A DNA stretch of 32,304 nt, taken from Catenaria anguillulae PL171. Lineage: Eukaryota; Blastocladiomycota; Blastocladiomycetes; Blastocladiales; Catenariaceae. Of the stretch, positions 19,778 to 29,255 are shown piece after piece. Position numbers and translations under genes: made by a program. Under the pieces are notes generated by a model that had not been told where the DNA came from, searched no databases, and worked only from the letters and a program-made list of their open reading frames with translations. Location: positions 1-32,304 of the forward strand of contig MCFL01000276.1 of assembly GCA_002102555.1 (NCBI GenBank), given 5' to 3'. How positions within the stretch are numbered: the stretch's first letter is position 1; the number at the start of each line of letters is the position of its first letter.

Positions 19778-20274
19778 TTCAGAGGGTAATCAGGGGTGCT
19801 TCATAGCCGGTGTGAGAGATGCCTAAGGCTCTCGGCCGCTTCAGTTGTCTGCCAGCGTCGGTTGTGACCCGGATGAGTTTGCCACCCACCTGCCTTGGAC
19901 GTACGTTTGACGCCGGTTCACTGCTGACACATGATGTATACCTACATGCGATCGTATCGGTAAATATACTCGGTAGCATTCTAGTTCATCATTGGCGCGA
20001 GGGCAAGTGCATTCACAATTGAAGTGCCTCTTGTCAATCCAGGCGCGTGGGAGAGTGCCAGTGTGGGAATCATGGGCTTGCGCAGGAAACTATACATGGA
20101 AGAAACAAATCTTTCGAGCAAAAAACGAATTCTGGCCGTATATGTTGCGTGAACGAGTGGTACTTCGAACAAAGAAGAACGTCGAGAGCAGGAAGTGCCC
20201 TCTATTCTGATGAGATAATTTCACGCTTCAAATTACGGCCCGACCAGCACATTGCTTAAGATATGTATACCAGA
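19778..20274. other. Intergenic, promoter side of F-box-like copy B
   Basis: About 500 bp between the ATG of copy B (-) and the stop of the ankyrin-like gene (-). Open frames of 60-70 codons here have no support. No repeats noted. Confidence 0.4.
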
Positions 20275-22272
20275 TCACAGACGGTCCAGAGCCATCTTCA
20301 GGTATGCTTGCGAAGCAGCAGACAAGTAAATGGACCCATCCGCAGACGCATTCAGCAACCATTCAACCACAGGCTTGTTGTTACCACCATGCTCGATTCC
20401 CACAGCCTGAAGATGGCGACTTTGAATGGAAAACGATAGCTTGCCAAACGTGGAAACAAACCAGTCCAGAGCAGCTACATGCATGTGACGACAAGCAGCG
20501 CCGGCCAACATGTCAACCCAGACACGCGAAAACACCAAAAACGCCGAAACCTGCTGCTGGCTCTTTGAATACCACCATTGCAGCACCTCGATCCGGCCGT
20601 GAGCTGCGGCAGCCCGCAACGCAGCTTGCATGTCATCCTGGGAAAGCGACCCCGCAGTCCAATACTTGTTGTCAATCAGGAACTGCAGCGCCTTGATAGA
20701 TCCGCCTTTGCATGCGGCTGCCACCACACTCGGGAAATCCGAAGCAAGCGGGCGTGTCTTGATGTTGATCATGAGGACCTCGAGAATATCCAAGGACCCA
20801 TGCTCGGCCGCCACGTGCACACACGATTTCCACAAGTCAGAAAAGTCAGGATCCTCGTGATGGCCGGTATACATCTCGTCGATCAAATAACGCCACACCT
20901 GGATGTGGTCATACTGAGCAGCAAGTTGGAGGCATGGCTCAACGTCCTCGTTATCGTGAAGATCGCTGTTGTACTTGTCCATGATGTGTACATGCCCCGA
21001 TCGAGCAATGGCCCGGTAAAATGCACTCGTGTCCAACACGTGGGAAACGCTGAGGATGTCATCGCCGATGGCAGCACGAATCCATGGCAGCGCACCAAAA
21101 GACGCGAGCATGACGAGGTCTGCTGATCGAATGGCACTCGGCGCAGGCGAGTCTGGGAGCAGCGAGCTACAAAGCAACGTGCGGTATAATGGGAAACTGT
21201 TCCACCAATTCACAACATCTGTCTTGCCGGCGCGAACGGCATCCACCTTTGCGGACGATGTAAACTTGAGCGGCAATCCCGATCGAGCCCACCAATCAAG
21301 CACATGTAAATGACCGTTCCTTGACGCCTCGTCCATGGCCTTGTGGGTATAGCCGGGAGATTCCGAATGAGTCATGATCCAGTCCAGAACCTCGACATGG
21401 CCAGCAGCACTTGCTTCGTCCATGTACTCGGGAAAATCATCGTCAAGGTAGATTCGGAAGCAGAGAGAAGCACGGGAGAGTAAGTCGACATGGCCATGAC
21501 GACACATGGTGAGAAAGCGCAGGTCCATGCGAAGCATGTCCTGCGGCTCATATGTTCTCCACCATTGAAATACATGCCAATGGCCAGCCATGGCCGCGGC
21601 CTGAAGGCCCTCGTTCGGGTGACGTGGACGCCCGTTGCGCTTGCGATCGTGCCGCGTCGGTTCTACAGTTGACACCGCTGACACCCACCAATCCAAAACA
21701 TCCACAAATCCGCCCTCTGAGGCGGCGGCCATGTACTTGTAAATTGGACGTGACGACAGATCCACAATACTCCGTTCTTGGAGCGACTCCAATCCCTTCA
21801 GATTGCCGCTCTTGCACAGCCCAACCAGCATGCGGTCAATCAAATCGTCCTTCCTCGTGTCGTCTCGGCCACTTGAAGCCGCTGCATGCAACTGCAGCAC
21901 TGGAGCCACCATTTCAAACAGTCGAGAAAACATGTCCGACGGGCGAGCGAGTCGAGAAACACAAAGCAGCGGATCAACAGTGGCCAAATCGGTGTCGTCC
22001 TCCATGGAAGTGCCAGAGCGGTTGGCGAAGTGAACGATGGACTGAAAGGCGACGGGGACGACGGATGGAGGCAGGGCCATGAGTGTAAAGAGGTATGTGG
22101 GCATTGGCTGAGTCGATACGTGCGGGACGTGGGCGAGAATGAGTTCGACGAGTGAGATGGGGAGGGCTGGCAGCGTCGGCAGTGGAGGAGGCAGAGGCCT
22201 GGCAGTTGCCCCGCTACCCTGGGCGACGGGGCGGAGGATGGCGGAAGGCTTTTGCACAAGATGAACATTCAT
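20275..22272 (-). CDS. Ankyrin-like repeat protein, copy 1 of divergent unit
   Basis: Intronless, 665 residues from ATG 22272, a start shared with the copy at 25821 (both begin MNV-L-Q). After a Pro-rich N-terminus there is a short F-box-like helix segment (LPISLVELILAHVPHV). About a dozen ankyrin-type units follow, of the A-A--GH-EVLDWW class: for example YMDEASAAGHVEVLDW, AMDEASRNGHLHVLDWW, AIARSGHVHIMD, CLQLAAQYDHIQVWRYLI, VHVAAEHGSLDILEVLM, VAAACKGGSIKALQFLI and ALRAAAAHGRIEVLQWW. These repeats mediate protein binding, so it is probably an adaptor; the partner is unknown. The gene diverges from the CRAL-TRIO gene at 22721 across about 450 bp. The open frame extends upstream to 22452, but that part is not shared with the paralog and is probably 5'-UTR. 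Confidence 0.85.
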   Translation of the reverse strand: MNVHLVQKPSAILRPVAQGSGATARPLPPPLPTLPALPISLVELILAHVPHVSTQPMPTYLFTLMALPPSVVPVAFQSIVHFANRSGTSMEDDTDLATVDPLLCVSRLARPSDMFSRLFEMVAPVLQLHAAASSGRDDTRKDDLIDRMLVGLCKSGNLKGLESLQERSIVDLSSRPIYKYMAAASEGGFVDVLDWWVSAVSTVEPTRHDRKRNGRPRHPNEGLQAAAMAGHWHVFQWWRTYEPQDMLRMDLRFLTMCRHGHVDLLSRASLCFRIYLDDDFPEYMDEASAAGHVEVLDWIMTHSESPGYTHKAMDEASRNGHLHVLDWWARSGLPLKFTSSAKVDAVRAGKTDVVNWWNSFPLYRTLLCSSLLPDSPAPSAIRSADLVMLASFGALPWIRAAIGDDILSVSHVLDTSAFYRAIARSGHVHIMDKYNSDLHDNEDVEPCLQLAAQYDHIQVWRYLIDEMYTGHHEDPDFSDLWKSCVHVAAEHGSLDILEVLMINIKTRPLASDFPSVVAAACKGGSIKALQFLIDNKYWTAGSLSQDDMQAALRAAAAHGRIEVLQWWYSKSQQQVSAFLVFSRVWVDMLAGAACRHMHVAALDWFVSTFGKLSFSIQSRHLQAVGIEHGGNNKPVVEWLLNASADGSIYLSAASQAYLKMALDRL

Positions 22273-22720
22273 TGCGGAAGGTTGAAGGCATATGCATTCG
22301 ACTCGGGTGCAGAAGATGCAGTGTTGATGGCGAGTCAGACAGCGCCAGCTGGAACATACATTAGAAGCTTGGCATGTTCGAGAAGAGCGCTCCAGAACGT
22401 CTGGATCGCGCGAGAACTCTTCAGAGCGCAAACCCTCGGCATTTCTCCGCAACAGCCAGATCGCGAGCCAACGCGGCCGCGTTCAAATGTGAGGCGTTTC
22501 TTGGCTGTCAAGTGCCCTCGACCAAGGCGGCGGGATTACCTCGTCCTCTCCTACAAAAAACAGATAGAGTGGTCCATGAAGCCCATGAATCCAATGCGTT
22601 CCCGTTCAGATCCTGCCGCCGACCTCCAGTTATCCGTGATCTGCTTCCGCTCGACTCGACTCCGACTCTTCTGCACCATAAAACCTGGGCTGTCCCCCCA
22701 ACCGTCGTGACCGCCAAACA
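22273..22720. promoter_or_regulatory. Shared divergent promoter region, unit 1
   Basis: About 450 bp separate the ATGs of the ankyrin-like gene (22272, minus) and the CRAL-TRIO gene (22721, plus). No gene lies between. A shared or bidirectional promoter is likely; I see no clear TATA box. Confidence 0.4.
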
Positions 22721-23657
22721 ATGCAACCGCCAATGGAATCCACAAATATGACCGTCGCACAACCATTCACCACGTCCCCCGTCCCAGATGACGCAAAGGT
22801 TTGTTATCGTGCCCCGCGCACGTCTGAAAGAAACAGCAGCAGCCGCTTACTGTAAACCGGTATACCACAGCCATTCATTGCCGCGGCCCGAGACATGGGC
22901 GCCGACCTTGGCCCCAACCTCTCGACCTTGACCGACCTCGAAATCGCCAAATTCTGGGTGGCCGAGTCTCGCAACGACGCCAAAGCACTCGCACGCATCC
23001 AAGCCACGCTTGCTTGGCGGCTCGAGTACAACTTTGACGCGCTCCTCGCCGACGAATTTGCCGACGTCAAGCGTACGGGAAAGCTCTACGTGCTTCCACA
23101 ACCGTCGCGCTCAGGGTGCTCGATTCTCGTGTGGCGGTCGAGGCTGCATATGCCCGATCCGCCGAGGTTGCCGCGGCTCATTCGGTTTTTCGTCAAGACG
23201 GTGTGGGGTCGGTGGAAAGAAGGGAAAGGAAGCGATCGGATTGTGGTGATTGTAAGCCGTGACGGGGTCGAGATGAAGCATCGGGATTTAACCATGGCCA
23301 GGGAAGCCGCCAGTGTGTTCAACGGTATGTCATTGTCAGAGATGTCGACTCGATGCGGCGACTGGCTCACATGTCATTCCCTCGCCAGCTCACTTTCCCG
23401 AAGTCCTCAACGAGCTCTACGTGTACCCAACCAATTGGGTCGCAACTACCATTTGGGCATGCGTGCGGCCGTTCCTAGATCCTGTCACGGCATCTAAAGT
23501 CAACTTCATCTCTGCTGACGAGATGCAAAAGCGCTTGGCGGATTTGACGACACCTGACAATACCCCCGTGTCAATGGGCGGAACGTGGGAGGGAGAACCG
23601 GTGGGATTGGACCCGGAGGCGTTGTTGAAAGACGAGGAAGTCGTTCTCAAATCTTGA
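22721..23657 (+). CDS. CRAL-TRIO (Sec14-like) lipid-binding protein, intact copy
   Basis: Exons 22721-22798, 22871-23324 and 23389-23657 give 266 residues. Introns are 72 nt (GTTTGT donor, CCACAG acceptor, phase 0) and 64 nt (GTATGT donor, CGCCAG acceptor, phase 1). Residues about 46-82 match the CRAL-TRIO N-terminal helix pattern (LTDLEIAKFW, then ALARIQATLAWRLEYNFD). Residues about 97-243 match the lipid-binding lobe: ILVWR, IVVIVSRDGVE, FNAHFPEVLNELYVYPTNWV, TIWACVRPFLDP-T-SKV-FI and the closing TPVSMGG-W. Sec14-type proteins bind or exchange phosphatidylinositol, phosphatidylcholine or other lipids at membranes. No signal peptide or membrane helix. In-frame ATGs also occur at 22733 and 22748; 22721 is the first after an upstream stop. 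The ligand is not predictable. Confidence 0.85.
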
Positions 23658-23847
23658 TTGCACACATTTGCGGCGCTCTTTTCTTCTTGTTACACATGAC
23701 TTTACGTGTCCATTGAATCCGTTTCTCACCTTCGACCACAGAGAGGGGCACTCATGTAGCATTTGTCATGGAACTATTCTTACAATATTAAAACATTGAG
23801 TTGGCTGTGAGACATATCTGAATTACAGGCAGGCTTACTGACATTGA

Positions 23848-25821
23848 TTACAAAGCCATCCGCAAGTACTCAATTGATGCAGGAGACAAGCAAATGGACC
23901 CTTCTGCAGCCGCTTTCAACATCCATTCGACTACAACAGCCTTTTTTGTGGGGTTCTTGCTTGCAATAGCATAGAGTCGGCGGCTTGGAATTGTAAACGA
24001 CTGCTTGCCAAAAGTGTTCACCAGCCAGTCCAGGACATCCACTGTGCCATTGTGGCATGCCGCCCAAGCCAAGTCGTCCACGCATGATTTAGGGAAATGC
24101 AAGAATGACGAGGAATGCAGCTGACCATCCAAATCATGCCACCATTTCAACACCTTGACCCGACCGTGCGCAGCGGCCGCTTGCAGCGCGGAGACGCAGT
24201 CATCCTCAGAAAGCGACCCTGCACCCCAATACTTGTTGTCCACAAGAAACTGAAGCACCTGCTTGGATCCACCTTGGCATGCGGCTGCCACGACAATTGG
24301 AAAAGCAGTTGCGCTTGGTCGAGTCTTGATGTTGAGCATGAGAACCTCGAGCACGTCCAAAGCCCCGTGCTGGGCTGCGGCAATTGCGCATGACGTCCAC
24401 AAACCCGAATAGTCTGGATCCACATCCAGAACTTGACGGTAATGCTCATCGATGAGGAACCGCCACATTGGCAACTGATTGCACTGCGCAGCCATCTCCA
24501 AGCACCGATCCACTTCGTCACAACTCACGTCTTCACTGTAAATGATCCGCTCCAAGTAGGCTTGCAAGACGTGAACGTGGCCAGAGCAAGCAGTTGCATG
24601 AAAAAAATCGTTCAAGTTCACACGTCGACTCGACAACTTTTTGCCTTTGAGCTGTTCGCGAATCCAGGAAAGAGCTCCAAACGAAGCAAACGTGACGAGG
24701 TCGGCGACCTGAGTGGGCTTGGGTGAGCCCTGAAGGAGGGATCCGCACAAGAGGGTCCGATACAATGGGAAACTGGTCCACCAATTCACAACGTGTGTCT
24801 TGCCGGCACGAGCAGCATTCACCTTGGCCGACGAAGTAAACTTGAGCGATAATCCAGATCGAACCCACCAGTCAAGCACATGTAAATGCCCATTTGCTGA
24901 AGCACGATCCATAGCCCTGTGCGTGTACTGCGGCTTATGAAAATGCACCAAAAACCAATCCAGCACCTCGACATGCCCGCAAGCGCTCGCCTCATCCATG
25001 TAATCTGGGTTGTCCTCGTCAACCAAATCACGCAACTGAAGGCGAGCATCCGAGAGCATGTGCGCATGGCCGTTGCGGCACACTGCGAGCAAATGGTGTT
25101 CAGTGACGTCGACCGAAACCCTCCAGTCGACTTGTTTCCACCAAAGCACCACGTCACTGTGGCCAGCGGCAAATGCGGCAGCAAGTCCGTCTGTCGAGTC
25201 GTACGGTAGGCCTTTGCGACACTTGCCGGGAGTTTGCGGCTCAACTTCCTCTGTGGCATCCGCCCACCAGTCCAGAACATCCACGCATCCGCCTTGAGAG
25301 GCGGCAACCATGTACTTGTAAATCGGACGAGCCGACACATCCACAATATTGCTCTGCAGAAACAACTCCAATCCTTGCACATTCCCGCTCTTGCACAGCC
25401 CAATCAGCAAGCGGTCGAGCATATCGTCCCAAATCGTGTCCACTCGGGCATCTGATTCAGCAGCACAGTGCCGCAGTACAGGTGCAACGAGCTTGAACAG
25501 CCGTGGATACTCGGGCGAGGGGACCCGAGCAAGCCGAGCACACAGCACCGGGTCAACTGCAAACAGGTTGCAATGTGACCTTTCTCGCTGTCGATTGGCG
25601 AATCGCATGATGGCCTGGAACGCCATGGGCACCGTCGATGGGTGCACCGCCATGAGTGCAAAGAGATATGTCGGCTCTGGTTGGGGCAGAACGTGCGGAA
25701 TGTTGGCCAGGATTTGTTCAACGATTGACGCCGCAAGGACAAGGGTTGGCGTGGCTGCGATGGCACCGCGGGCGGCAGGCTTGGCAGGCCCGTGGCCATT
25801 TTGCATGAGATTCACATTCAT
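23848..25821 (-). CDS. Ankyrin-like repeat protein, copy 2 of divergent unit
   Basis: Intronless, 657 residues from ATG 25821. Homologous along its whole length to the protein at 20275-22272: the same N-terminal helix region (ASIVEQILANIPHV-PQPEPTYLFALMA), the same run of GH-EVLDW-type ankyrin units (YMDEASACGHVEVLDW, AMDRASANGHLHVLDWW, ATACSGHVHVLQ, CLEMAAQCNQLPMWRFLI, AIAAAQHGALDVLEVLM, VAAACQGGSKQVLQFLV, ALQAAAAHGRVKVLKWW) and the same C-terminus (EWMLKAAAEGSICLSPASIEYLRMAL). The frame is intact, so it is probably functional. It diverges from the damaged CRAL-TRIO copy at 26638. Role probably protein-binding adaptor; partner unknown. Upstream frame extension to 25887 is not shared with its paralog and is disregarded. 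Confidence 0.85.
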   Translation of the reverse strand: MNVNLMQNGHGPAKPAARGAIAATPTLVLAASIVEQILANIPHVLPQPEPTYLFALMAVHPSTVPMAFQAIMRFANRQRERSHCNLFAVDPVLCARLARVPSPEYPRLFKLVAPVLRHCAAESDARVDTIWDDMLDRLLIGLCKSGNVQGLELFLQSNIVDVSARPIYKYMVAASQGGCVDVLDWWADATEEVEPQTPGKCRKGLPYDSTDGLAAAFAAGHSDVVLWWKQVDWRVSVDVTEHHLLAVCRNGHAHMLSDARLQLRDLVDEDNPDYMDEASACGHVEVLDWFLVHFHKPQYTHRAMDRASANGHLHVLDWWVRSGLSLKFTSSAKVNAARAGKTHVVNWWTSFPLYRTLLCGSLLQGSPKPTQVADLVTFASFGALSWIREQLKGKKLSSRRVNLNDFFHATACSGHVHVLQAYLERIIYSEDVSCDEVDRCLEMAAQCNQLPMWRFLIDEHYRQVLDVDPDYSGLWTSCAIAAAQHGALDVLEVLMLNIKTRPSATAFPIVVAAACQGGSKQVLQFLVDNKYWGAGSLSEDDCVSALQAAAAHGRVKVLKWWHDLDGQLHSSSFLHFPKSCVDDLAWAACHNGTVDVLDWLVNTFGKQSFTIPSRRLYAIASKNPTKKAVVVEWMLKAAAEGSICLSPASIEYLRMAL

Positions 25822-26637
25822 TGCGGGAGGTCGTGTGAGTGAGCTGATCCATGGGTTTTCCTCGAGGGAGTTGGAAGACAAGTGCATGCAGCGAAGTCAG
25901 CAACAAGGGTCGATCGACTCGAGCGAATGCACCACATTCCCTGTGACCAGGTCGAACAACCATTGCGAGATCCTGCTCTTTACATCATCCGGCTAATTGA
26001 TGAAATCAAGCTTCAAGCACACCATGCATCCATCATCGAAAGTGGACGGCCAACAATTGTCTCACAAACATCATTCACCACTATCGATCAGTGCCAACAA
26101 CTTGAGTTCCGCGACGACCTTACCTTTATCGATGTTTGACGAATTCCTCAGTCGGCGTTGGGCACGAATGGGAGGCTGCACGGACCGGACGCGATGCTGG
26201 GTGAAAACAATGACAAATGACCACGGAGACGGATATTGAACATTTGAAACGATAGTGTTATTGTTGCTGTGAGTCGTGAGGGTTCGGACATGTATCGCCC
26301 TACAGTATCTGGCCGTGACAACAGAAGGAAGTGGGCTATTGTCACATCGACGAAGCGTCCAGAGGTGTGCCGTTGAGGGCTTGTGCGTGTAGTTGGGCGT
26401 GGAAGAAATGTCGAAGGTCGAAGAGGGTGTTATCAAGCGTTTGATTTTGTTGTGCTACAACCCAAGTAACTGGGGACCATCCTCTTGTTCGCAGGATTTG
26501 GCCTGCACTCGAGCGATTCGTTCCAAAACTCGCGATCTGAAGCGCAACGGCTGCCGTTCTGTCCTCGACCAAGTATTGCTCGTAAAGGCGTAATGCCAGT
26601 TTCAGTATCCTAAGTGGAAGCATTTACTCACGAAGCA
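25822..26637. other. Divergent intergenic region, unit 2, with possible small frame
   Basis: About 815 bp between divergent starts, longer than in unit 1. The minus strand at 26342-26623 has a 93-codon ATG frame containing a protein-like stretch (NTLFDLRHFFHAQLHAQAL), but it has no recognisable domain, mixed third-position use and no counterpart in unit 1. Its ATG lies only 15 bp from the opposite-strand ATG. I do not call it a gene. Confidence 0.35.
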
Positions 26638-27651
26638 ATGCCCACCGCAGTCCCACTCGAGGGCTCGCAGCCCACATTCGCCATTACTCGCGTCCCAGCC
26701 GATGCCCTGGTATGTCCTCTCGCTGGCACGATCGATGAGCAATATCACGGGAGAGACAGAATCCAACTTATACAAGCTCCATAATCCACACAGTCATTTA
26801 TCGACGACGCCCGCCATGACCCAGACCTCATCTCTGGCGGCATCGATACGCTGACCGACTTGGAAATCTACAAGTTCTGGGTGGGCAACAACCGCGACAA
26901 TGAAAAGGCCATCGAGAAGCTCAAAAGCAACTCTGGAATGGCGCGATTCGTTCAACTTTGCGTCCATTGCGACCGAAGACTTTTCCGACATTCACGAGTC
27001 AGGCAAGTTGTAATCCGCTCCCATCGCCCTCGCGCGAGGGGCACACGATCCTGATCTGGCGCATGCGGCTGCACGTTCCCGACCCCGCCAAACTTGCAGC
27101 GTATGGTCCGGTACATCATTTACATGACTTTCTTCCGGTGGAAGCTCGGGTTGGCAAGCGACAAGCTCGTCATTGTTGCGTGTCGCGATACCGTCGAGGC
27201 CCAAGAATCGCGACTTGGTCATGGCAAAACAGCTCGCCGTGATTTTTTCGGCCAATTTCCCAGAGACTTTTGGTGTCCTTGTACTTGTTTCCGAACCATT
27301 GGATTGTGAGCGGGGTTGTGGGCCATGTGAGGCCATTCTTGGACCCATTGACTGCATCCAAGGTCCGGGCTGCTTCATGGTTTCATTGAGGACAATGATT
27401 CTGATTGAACGCTCACCAATTGCCTGTTTCCAAATGTGTAGGTCAAGATTGTGGACACTTCAACTGCGCTCAAGGAACTCAACGAGCTCACCACGGCAGA
27501 CAATTTGCCCGTGTCGTTTGGCGGGACGTGGAAGGGCGAGTCGCCTGGGTTGGATCCAGAGTTGTTGATCAAGGGCGAGAAGAAGGAGATGCCGCCGGTG
27601 GATGTGACCAGTTGGTTTGATCTCATAAGGATGATGGATGGCAGAGATTGA
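26638..27651 (+). pseudogene. CRAL-TRIO (Sec14-like) copy 2, five frame changes
   Basis: Second copy of the 22721-23657 gene. Exon 1 26638-26709 and intron 26710-26793 (GTATGT to CACAG) match copy 1 in position. In the following exon, alignment to copy 1 requires five changes of frame, each skipping one extra base: at about 26938 (before WRDSFNF), 27010 (after SGKL), 27103 (before MVRYII), 27203 (before KNRDLVMAK) and 27280 (before YLFPNHW). Residue counts between these points match copy 1, so they are single-base events, not introns. An intron at 27363-27441 follows (GTCCGG to TGTAG), then an intact last exon 27442-27651 (LTTADNLPVSFGGTWKGE). Amino-acid conservation stays good throughout, so damage is recent or technical. 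No nonsense substitution is apparent in the conserved frame. Confidence 0.7.
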
Positions 27652-27719
27652 ACCCCAAGTGAGTGGGAATGCTGCATGTGAGTGCATAAGAGACAACTTT
27701 CGAGAAACACCAAGTATAT

Positions 27720-28098
27720 TTACAATATAATGCTCATGAACATGTTCATTGCTTGCAGATGTTCTGTTTTCTGCAGGCGGCGACGAGCTGACTGAAGAAG
27801 TAGATGGCTCGATTGATTTGGAGCTTGGTGGGAGTCCGTTGGCGATGACGCGGCAGCAAGTGACTTTTCCATCTGATCCATGCGGTACTTTGCTTCATTT
27901 TCGCGAGAGCTAGTACAGGTTTGATGGTTTCGTCAGCCAGCCGGGCGAGGCGAATCGACAAGAGCACGTTTGTACTAGAGAGGCAGGAACGGACATGCGC
28001 GCGATGTCTTCAAGGGCAGGCTGGAAGATGTATACGCCCGAGATGACGCCGACAACGGCTGAAAGAAAGTAAGGGAAGCGAGAAGTGAAGTGCGACAT
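27720..28098 (-). CDS. Small one-helix protein with charged tail
   Basis: Proposed exons 27995-28098 and 27720-27909, with an 85-nt phase-2 intron (GTCCGT donor, GTACTAG acceptor), give 97 residues. Residues about 9-27 form one hydrophobic segment (FPYFLSAVVGVISGVYIFQ), followed by PALEDIARISRENEAKYRMDQMEK, an amphipathic charged helix, and a basic region (QSARRRLQK). This resembles small mitochondrial inner-membrane or assembly proteins, but I do not recognise the family. Without splicing the frame ends after 62 residues with a Cys-rich stretch that looks non-coding, which is why I prefer the spliced model. It diverges from the NDUFB2-like gene across about 345 bp. Confidence 0.5.
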
Positions 28099-28443
28099 GT
28101 TGTTTGTGTGGGATTGAGTGGCAAATGCTGGCTTTGAAGCGAAAGAATATTACAATTTCGGCCAAACAGCTCGATGGAGCCAGCGATCGGCCATGTGCAA
28201 GTCGGATCGGCGTGACTGCCCGTCCACCCAATTTGCATCGCCGCCGGAAAGCTGACAATGCCAGAAATCCATGCAACCATTGACGTTATCGTACTTATTC
28301 GCATGTAAATCTCTGCACGGATTTGACCTGCAAAGAACTCGGCGCACTCTGCCATCGCCGCCATCAACGACAACCGCCACGCTCGACCCCAGCCAGCCAT
28401 TCCCCTAGGGCACTCCCCCAGCAACCATCAGTCAACAGCCATC
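28099..28443. promoter_or_regulatory. Bidirectional promoter region
   Basis: Space of about 345 bp between the ATGs of the small membrane protein (28098, minus) and the NDUFB2-like gene (28444, plus). Overlapping minus-strand frames exist but lack support. Confidence 0.35.
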
Positions 28444-28983
28444 ATGGGTGCCGGTCCCAACAACACAAACTTCCACACCGAGTTCCGTGTGCCGCACGTC
28501 TCAAGGTACCACCGGGCCGCCGCCACCACCATGGGTGCCGTCATGTGGTTCTGGATGATGTACCGTGCCAAGCAGGTGCGTCCAGACAATTCTCTCCTTG
28601 ACATGACCGGCTTGCTTGCGCTGTCGGCCCTCGGTTCTGATCACTCTCTGTGGTCTTGGACTGTGACCCCTTGAAGTGTTTGGGTGTTTAGGTGGCCAGA
28701 GGACATGATGCCATGCGGACCTTGATCGAAAGAAGACGCTTTGCCGATACTAAATGCTGACCCGCTATTTTTCCATGGTCGCATTCTATTCCGTTGTATT
28801 GCTTGCTCTGTACCTTTCACTGTCTTATAGGATATTCCTTACCTCATGGTCCGTTCATTTTTCCCTGTCCACTTCCTTCTCTGCAACGTTCATTTTTCTG
28901 ACGTGCCCTTGCCGTGTTTTTTTTTTCTGCCCGATCAACAGACCAAGCACAAGCCCTGGAATGAGCGCAACCACGGCCATTAA
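28444..28983 (+). CDS. NDUFB2-like complex I accessory subunit
   Basis: Exon 1 (28444-28575) encodes FHTEFRVPHVSRYHR, then MGAVMWFWMMYRAKQ. This closely follows the plant/fungal NDUFB2 pattern (basic loop, then AVMWFW-LYRAKQ), a one-helix subunit of mitochondrial complex I in the inner membrane. A GTGCGT donor follows. A fitting last exon is 28942-28983 (TKHKPWNERNHGH, recalling the family's HPW and His-rich end) after a long pyrimidine tract and an AACAG acceptor. Direct joining is in frame and gives 57 residues; plant homologs as I recall them are about ten residues longer between RAKQ and HPW, so a small exon inside the 366-nt gap may be missing. A candidate begins after TTTAG at 28692 (VARGHDAMR), but I find no GT donor behind it. 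The ATG context is CATC-ATG-GG. Confidence 0.6.
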
Positions 28984-29255
28984 ATATCCTGTCTCCCTCG
29001 TCCATAATTCTCGTTTTGCTCCACCTACCTTCCATTGATTTGGCTGAAAAGAGGCCTTCCATGGTGTCTGGGTGAATGTTGATATACTTGTTCTTTGATT
29101 GCCCCTTTTGCGTGTACATATCCTAATGCAGTGTTGAATGGGAAATGCTTGCCAATGTTTCTGGCACACTGACGTTCAGAGCGGGCCAAGCGAATCGAGG
29201 TCCAGCGAACACACGCTTGGTTACGACTCACGTGATCTCAGCCACACCCACGCGC
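28984..29255. other. Intergenic, no gene seen
   Basis: 3' flank of the NDUFB2-like gene and of the small minus-strand gene. Nothing supported. Confidence 0.4.

Larger units (their letters stand above)
20275..27651. repeat. Duplicated divergent unit: ankyrin-like (-) / CRAL-TRIO (+)
   Basis: Unit 1 spans about 20275-23657 and unit 2 about 23848-27651. Each holds an ankyrin-like gene on the minus strand diverging from a CRAL-TRIO gene on the plus strand. Both members are recognisably homologous but clearly diverged at protein level, so the tandem duplication is old. The space between divergent starts is about 450 bp in unit 1 and about 815 bp in unit 2. Confidence 0.75.

Noticed and set aside
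26794-27362. Programmed +1 frameshifting as the cause of the five shifts
   Set aside because: The bases around the five shift points share no common slippery codon or stop context, so indels are the simpler reading.
27975-28424. 149-codon minus-strand frame
   Set aside because: It overlaps the promoter space and the small spliced gene in another frame and has no domain; the spliced 97-residue model reads better.
28754-29038. Hydrophobic plus-strand frame in the NDUFB2-like gap
   Set aside because: It is the pyrimidine-rich intron read as Phe/Leu/Ser and overlaps the fitting last exon in another frame.
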